A DNA stretch of 64,000 nucleotides, taken from the NCBI RefSeq assembly GCF_008831285.2, contig NC_045145.1, forward strand, positions 11,718,802-11,782,801, given 5' to 3'. The stretch comes from Nymphaea colorata. Its lineage: Eukaryota; Streptophyta; Magnoliopsida; Nymphaeales; Nymphaeaceae. The notes beneath the pieces are model-generated. The model saw only the letters and a program-made list of their open reading frames with translations, was not told where the DNA came from and made no database searches. Shown here piece after piece: positions 58,487 to 64,000 of this stretch. The translations under genes and the position numbers were made by a program. Every line of letters starts with the position of its first letter. Within the stretch, counting starts at the first letter, position 1.

Positions 58487-61400
58487 GAATTTCACCGGAA
58501 CTAGGTCATTTCGAAGAAAATGTACACGTTAATTTATTTTATACATGCATGCGTTCGCATGATCTTCCTAATCCATTTAGGCCAAAATTCTGTTTTCAAA
58601 AATCAGAAAAATTTTCAAAATCTGATTTCAAGAGGACCCATTTGTTGAAATTGAACCAAAGAGCACCATGGTTTGGCCTAGAATGCCATTTACCCATCTA
58701 TGTGATTGATGTTCTATGAATATTTGAAGAGAAAGTCAAATGAAGCATGAATGTTTTCTTATTTCTTGAATGAGCAATGCGTTGGATCTCATGATCTTGT
58801 CAAAATGGTTCCACCAGGAATTGGATCTACTCAATCTATGAGTATGGTCCATCTTAAAAATGGAATATATCAATCAACATACGCTTGCTTCAACCCATTC
58901 CATTTCTGAATTTTCTGAAATCTTTATGATTTTGAAAAGCAACAGTTTACAAAAAGAGAGCATAGTTAATCTTGTTGATTTTCAAAAGAAACCACCTAGA
59001 TCCACAACAAGTGTTTCGGTCAATTCCAAAACCACTAGAGAAATTCGATTCTCACCAAACTCATTTGAAAATATATATTTACAAATAGTCAACTATTTTC
59101 AAAATCAGCACAAGCCACTAGCTATTTCTCAAATCAAGCTATTTCCTAAAGAAAACCTATTCATTTCCAACTCAAAATCAGTCTTCCAAAGACATCAACC
59201 TAGAGAAATTTGGAGGGACTCATAAAATCTCTATAGACCCAATTCTTAGAATCTTCAAACGTTAGGTTTTTTTATCTAAGAAATCTATTTTTCCTACATC
59301 CCATGCCAAAAGCAAGTTGGAATCAACTTGTAAAGTTAATTCCATTTATAAACCAAACTCAAAAGCCAATGCCCTATCCTAGAGGAATTCACAAAATGTG
59401 ATTTTTCCTCATCCAAAGAGAATAATTCTAAAAAAAAAAATCTCCAAACATCCCAAATGATGGGTTTTGATCAATCAAGCTTTTCACCACCCAATTCGTT
59501 TTGAAATCCCATTTTCTAAACCAGAATTTTAAAAATTTAAGCCCATGGACATGATCTCCAAAAGTTTTTTTAATATCAAGAATAAGCTTGGAGACGTCCT
59601 ACATTTCCGACCTCCATGGTAGATCTATATCCATGTGAGATCTCTTTAAAATTATGCATGAAGTGAAAGAGCATGAAGCATGAATGCATATGTAGTCTAT
59701 GATGCACGTATGCACTCATCTCACAAATGCACATACTCACTTTCGCAAAATCCAAGTGAGTCAAGTTGAAGTCGCTAAATGTCGAAGTCATATTGCAACA
59801 AAAAGCTTGAGCCTTTCACTTATTTTAATGTGAAAACACAAATTTTCAAAATGGTTGTAAAACCTATATTTTTAAAATAAATTTCAAATCCATGATTAGA
59901 TTTTCTCCAAAAATCAAGCCAATTTTTAAATCCAAATCAATCAAATTTTGATGATCTTGGTCAAAACTTGCAAAAACAAGTTTGTCAAATCAAGGCAATT
60001 CTCCAAAGCTAGACTTGGAGAATCGTAAAATCCAATTTTTTAATCAAATGAGATCAAGTTTTCCCAATACTTCCAAAATCAAGTTAAAAAATTCCAAAGA
60101 TATTGGTCGATTCTGGCCATTCCAAGCTTAGAAATTTTAAATCTCCAACATCCGACTTTCAAAAATTCTAGGCTTCAATTATCGAATCTAATATTTGGTT
60201 TCAAAACCAAATTCCAATTCCAAGAATTTTTAAGTCAAAATCCAACGTCTAGCCCAAATAAAAAAAAAAATTCAATGTCCGATTCAAAATCTCAAGTTCA
60301 AAAATCCAATTTCAATCCCTAATTCTATTCAAAATTCAATTTCAAAATCCTCAATTCTTCCAAGATCCGTATTATCAATTCTCAAACTCCAGTTTTTGGA
60401 CCAAATAAAGGTTCAATTGCTAAAATCTCCGATTAATTCAAATTCTCATTCTAAAGATAATTTCTCAAACTCCAAAATTTCTGAAATACAGAAACATTCT
60501 CAGTCAATTCTAAGTCACTGTTAAAAATGAACTTCAAAAATCCAAAATCCAATTCCTGCACATGCATGTAGGAAAAAAGACTTGTGAAAAAATCAAGACC
60601 TTGGATTTATTACCCCTGTTAATGGTGGTAGGAATGATCGATCATCATATCAATGGGTGGATCTCTTTCTCCTAAAAAATATTTTCAAGCAAAACCCAAA
60701 TTTTGCTGCTTCGCACATGACCTTCCTTGCGCCCACACTTGCAGGAAGATCGTGGTGCGAACAATTTGTTTGTCACATTTTTCTCAAAATTGCATGCATA
60801 TATAATTCAATAAAAATCCGTAACTTTAGTAAGAGGTTAAGAGCTATAGACTAAAGCAAATGAATCATCACCAAAGAAACATAAATATGAAGTTATGAAA
60901 ACTATGCACATGAGAAATTGGATTTAATAAAAACCTCCATCACAATATCTTTAATCCCTACTTAGTTACCAATTTACAACTACTGAATTTATTGAATGAA
61001 CCAATGTTGATTTTGTTGCAATCAACCAATCAAAAAGCTAAATCAAAATGATTAAATTCGTTGACAATGGTTTGCCAAATCATAGGGAAAACAAATTGAA
61101 ATCATCTCCTTTTGCACATAACAACAAATCTCCGAATTATACAATTATAACAATAGAATAATAGACTTGCCTCTGCCATTAGGGACCTTTTTCTCTGCAA
61201 CCCATAGGAACTCCAGCTATCAAACCTTCTGAATTTCTAGCAGAGCTTATGGTTACACGGAAGTTGCAGCCCCTAGCTAGGCTTCTTGCCTTGGATTTTA
61301 TGTGTTAAAAGTGTTGAAGTATGTGGCTTCATAAACATAGATAACCTTCATATCAGGAAAAAAGATAGGTAAAAAAAAGGAAAAAGAGATTTCTTGAGGG

Positions 61401-62447
61401 GGCATACATGGAAGACATATTTTGCAACCTTTCTTTTAACAATCTTTAGAAAAAATTCAAATCTGAACCCTTTTGGAAAGAAAATGGAACCTCTTTCTTA
61501 TATCTTTTTTACTCTAAGTTGCTTACATATAACTTTACTCTTTCCAATATAACGTAATAACTCAATTCAGAGTTGACCCCTATCCACTCATGGTCAGCCA
61601 TAATATTTTCTAAGGCAAAATAAAACTTCAGTACATAATCAACAAAAAAAAGTAAAGGGTTTAGCTGCCGATTGCTTCCCTGCTGTGCATTTACTTGCAA
61701 TACATAAGAGAAAGGTGTTGAGTGATTGCTAACTCGAGTATGAGCATCAAAAGCTATTTTGACCAAAAAACACAACACTTAGTATAGTGAAAGCTTTCTA
61801 AAAAATTTGTTTTTAGAATGATGTAATGCCTTTAACATGGTTGCTATGTGGAAAAAATTATAGAATGATGTAATGCTTTACCAATGTTGCTTTGAGGAAA
61901 AGATTAATAGATTTAAAAATAAAAAAAAATTTGCTCAAAAATTGGACAAACACATCCAAATGAACTAAAGCTTAAAACTTCAGCTGCAGGAGGCATCCCA
62001 TTAACATATATAATGAACTATAAAAATTGAAAGCATCTAATCAAATAAGCAGTAGCAAACATGGAGTTGCTAGCACATTCAGAGGTCATTTGACTAGGAA
62101 ATATATTACTAGAACTGAGTACCAATAAAAGGGAGTTGGTTAATGTGATGTAGCAGTAGTAAATTATAACAACCACAATGGTGCCCAAGTGGCACATGGA
62201 AGACACTCAATGATTGAACAAACTCAATGTAAATTTTATTTGCTTACCTTAGTATTTACTGAGTCAAAGATCAAATGAATTGACATTGTTTCTTGAGATC
62301 CAAGATGGATTGAAAAGAAGATCATGGTCTACAAGATCTTTCGTCAAATGGCCTTTGAAACAAGCATGTCCCCTTGTTGCTTGTTGAAGCCTTGATGCAA
62401 ATTTGTTGAAGTAGAAGCAGCAGCAACATCAAATTGATTACAGTCTG

Positions 62448-62450
<3 letters not shown>
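58487..62450. other. AT-rich low-complexity stretch, no gene recognised
   Basis: 59000-60560 is made of imperfect AAATCCAATTTC and TTCAAAATC words and looks like decayed repeat. Open frames here (60657-60854 plus, 61509-61778 minus) show no family motif, signal peptide or splice context that I can support. Confidence 0.55.

Positions 62451-62494
<44 letters not shown>
62451..62494. repeat. (GA)22 microsatellite
   Basis: Pure GA run. Confidence 0.95.
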
Positions 62495-62497
<3 letters not shown>

Positions 62498-62586
62498 ACT
62501 TAAGGCAAACTAGCCAACAGTGGGAACCGATGGCAGCAGGTGATTTTCAGCCAGCAAAGGCTAGGCATTACAGGAGGATACATGAG

Positions 62587-62589
<3 letters not shown>

Positions 62590-62658
<69 letters not shown>
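62590..62658. repeat. (GA)34 microsatellite
   Basis: A second pure GA run 96 bp after the first. A GATACATGAGA word flanks it on each side. Confidence 0.95.
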
Positions 62659-62661
<3 letters not shown>

Positions 62662-62875
62662 ACATGAGACAGTGAGGTTTGGTCCCGTCGATGGTTTCAA
62701 TAGAAGGCAGCAGCAATTTGGCTGACGGCGAGGAGTTTCCAACTTTCCACAGCAACCACAAGGGCCAGCTTCCAGTCTCAAAGTCCAGGGTTTTTCTCAA
62801 AACCCTAGTATGTATAACTGTTAAACATAGTAACTTAGTAACATTAAAAAATTTATTTTACCTTTTTTTTAAACC

Positions 62876-63066
62876 TGCCTGAGGCGCGCACCTAAGGCAT
62901 GCCACAGACATCCGCTTGAGGCTTGCACCTCACCCGGTTGAGGTGCATGCCTCAAACAGGGCTGCACCAGCCAGGCGCCTCGACACATTTGTCTAGGTGG
63001 CACGCAGTGAGGTGCGTCGCCTCGACACGTTTGGCTAGGTGGCACGTAGTGAGGTGCATGCCTCAC
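62876..63066. repeat. GC-rich block of TGAGGTGCATGCCTCA-type motifs
   Basis: Repeated, partly palindromic words (TGAGGTGCATGCCTCA near 62938 and 63050; CGCCTCGACAC.TTTG.CTAGGTGGCACG twice near 62970-63048) stand out from AT-rich surroundings. The unit spacing is about 43 bp for the CTAGGTGGCACG word. Confidence 0.65.
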
Positions 63067-64000
63067 ATGTTAAAGCATGTGCCCCTAATAACATTGCACA
63101 CGCTAGTTTTTGTGGCCCTGCTTTGCCTCTCCTATTTTTCCCTTCTTTTCTTTGACAACCTTTATATGATATCCTTATCCTTCTTAGGTCCATGATATTG
63201 CACAACTTCCTCTTGACTCCTCTTGCAATGAGGCAGGATCCATCAACATCACAGTATTAATCTCTGAGTCATTAAATATAATATTAACTGAAGGGTGAAC
63301 TCTTTCTTGATGGGGGTTATAGGCTTGGTTTTGCAACTTGGACTCCTTCCTTTCAAATGATATTTTTCTTTTGCATGTGCAAGTGACGAACATTTTTTAT
63401 GATCCTTAGACATGCCACCATTATGTATTAGTATATCTTTCACCCTTTGATGCAATTTTAGCTACATGCATGATGGTGCTACATAATCGCCGGTAACATG
63501 CTGCAGCAATACGTGTCTTATCCATACCTTTCTTAACGAGGTTGTATCTACGTTCCTTGTGGCGAAGAAATCCCCCGGTCCCAACTAGATAACATGCTAT
63601 TTGACAAGCATCAAGAAATTGTAGCTTCATTTCATAATCTACAAGAAACGTACAACCTTATGCTTTTTCTCCTCTTATACTTTAAAAGGTCCCCTCATTA
63701 CGAAAAAAAAAGGATAAAGTGCACATAACCTAAATAGTTTACGATTCCAAATTTTACCATAAAAGCTCTATAAAACAACTAAATTATCAATCTGCTGAAT
63801 GGAAGATAGCTCATCATCCTTTCTTGGAATTTCATGTTTTCCATCTTAACTCGAACATATCCCAACTTAAAATCTAAATTTTTTACCAAAACAATCTTAA
63901 CAAATGAGTATGAGGCTGGGTATTTTATTCAATTCAGAGGCCCTAGAGCTATTTGTGATTATGAAACTTTTCATAATCTACAACTGCTTGGAAGCACAAA
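63067..64000. other. Right end of window, no gene recognised
   Basis: Minus-strand open frames at 63184-63393, 63249-63455 and 63421-63630 overlap in different frames. They could be pieces of an old gene or element, but I recognise no family in them. Confidence 0.45.

Noticed and set aside
58860-59225. 121-codon plus-strand frame
   Set aside because: It lies in a low-complexity AAATCC-type repeat region and has no family motif.
63184-63630. Overlapping minus-strand frames that might be a gene exon
   Set aside because: The three frames overlap in different phases, and I could not match any of them to a known family or place splice sites.

Overview
This window is plant nuclear DNA, almost certainly from a flowering plant. 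It has a GT-AG intron-split gene of the plant sucrose transporter family, Ty1-copia and Ty3-gypsy LTR retrotransposons primed by initiator Met-tRNA, a decayed hAT transposase, and many TA, GA and GT microsatellites in AT-rich sequence. I cannot name the species from sequence alone. No bacterial-type operons, CRISPR arrays or rRNA/tRNA genes were found.

Regions. (1) 1-4657, plus strand: a broken Ty1-copia element (A) whose 5' and 3' parts come from two different copia families. (2) 5395-27830, minus strand: thirteen exons of an intact SUC3/SUT2-type sucrose transporter gene. They encode 528 uninterrupted codons. The last exon is not in the window and should lie left of coordinate 1, beyond element A. 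The long introns carry a complete copia element with a perfect target-site duplication (B, 11874-17067), a copia fragment (20700-22000), tandem duplications and a near-perfect 64-bp inverted repeat (9634-9874). (3) 28107-40336, minus strand: an old Ty3-gypsy element with very long LTRs (about 3.6 kb each) and a ruined gag-pol, inserted 276 bp upstream of the transporter start codon and in the same orientation. (4) 40337-45600: AT-rich flank with a TTATCTCATA-type minisatellite and a degenerate array with a period near 390 bp. (5) 45640-51570, minus strand: a fossil hAT transposase split by an unidentified insertion of about 3.5 kb. (6) 54085-58486, minus strand: a young copia element (C) with almost identical LTRs but with two amber stops and a deletion in its reverse transcriptase. 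(7) 58487-64000: AT-rich, low-complexity intergenic sequence with GA tracts and a GC-rich block of inverted motifs; no gene could be named.

The only host gene recognised is the sucrose transporter, a proton-coupled MFS carrier. The rest is mobile DNA at different stages of decay: the gypsy element and hAT fossil are old, while B and C are recent. The main biological question is how the transporter keeps being expressed and spliced when an LTR lies about 160 bp upstream of its candidate TATA box and kilobases of retrotransposon lie in its introns. I found no convincing new multi-gene system. The most distinctive observations are the chimeric element A, the intronic 64-bp hairpin, the promoter-proximal long LTR, and the young but defective element C.
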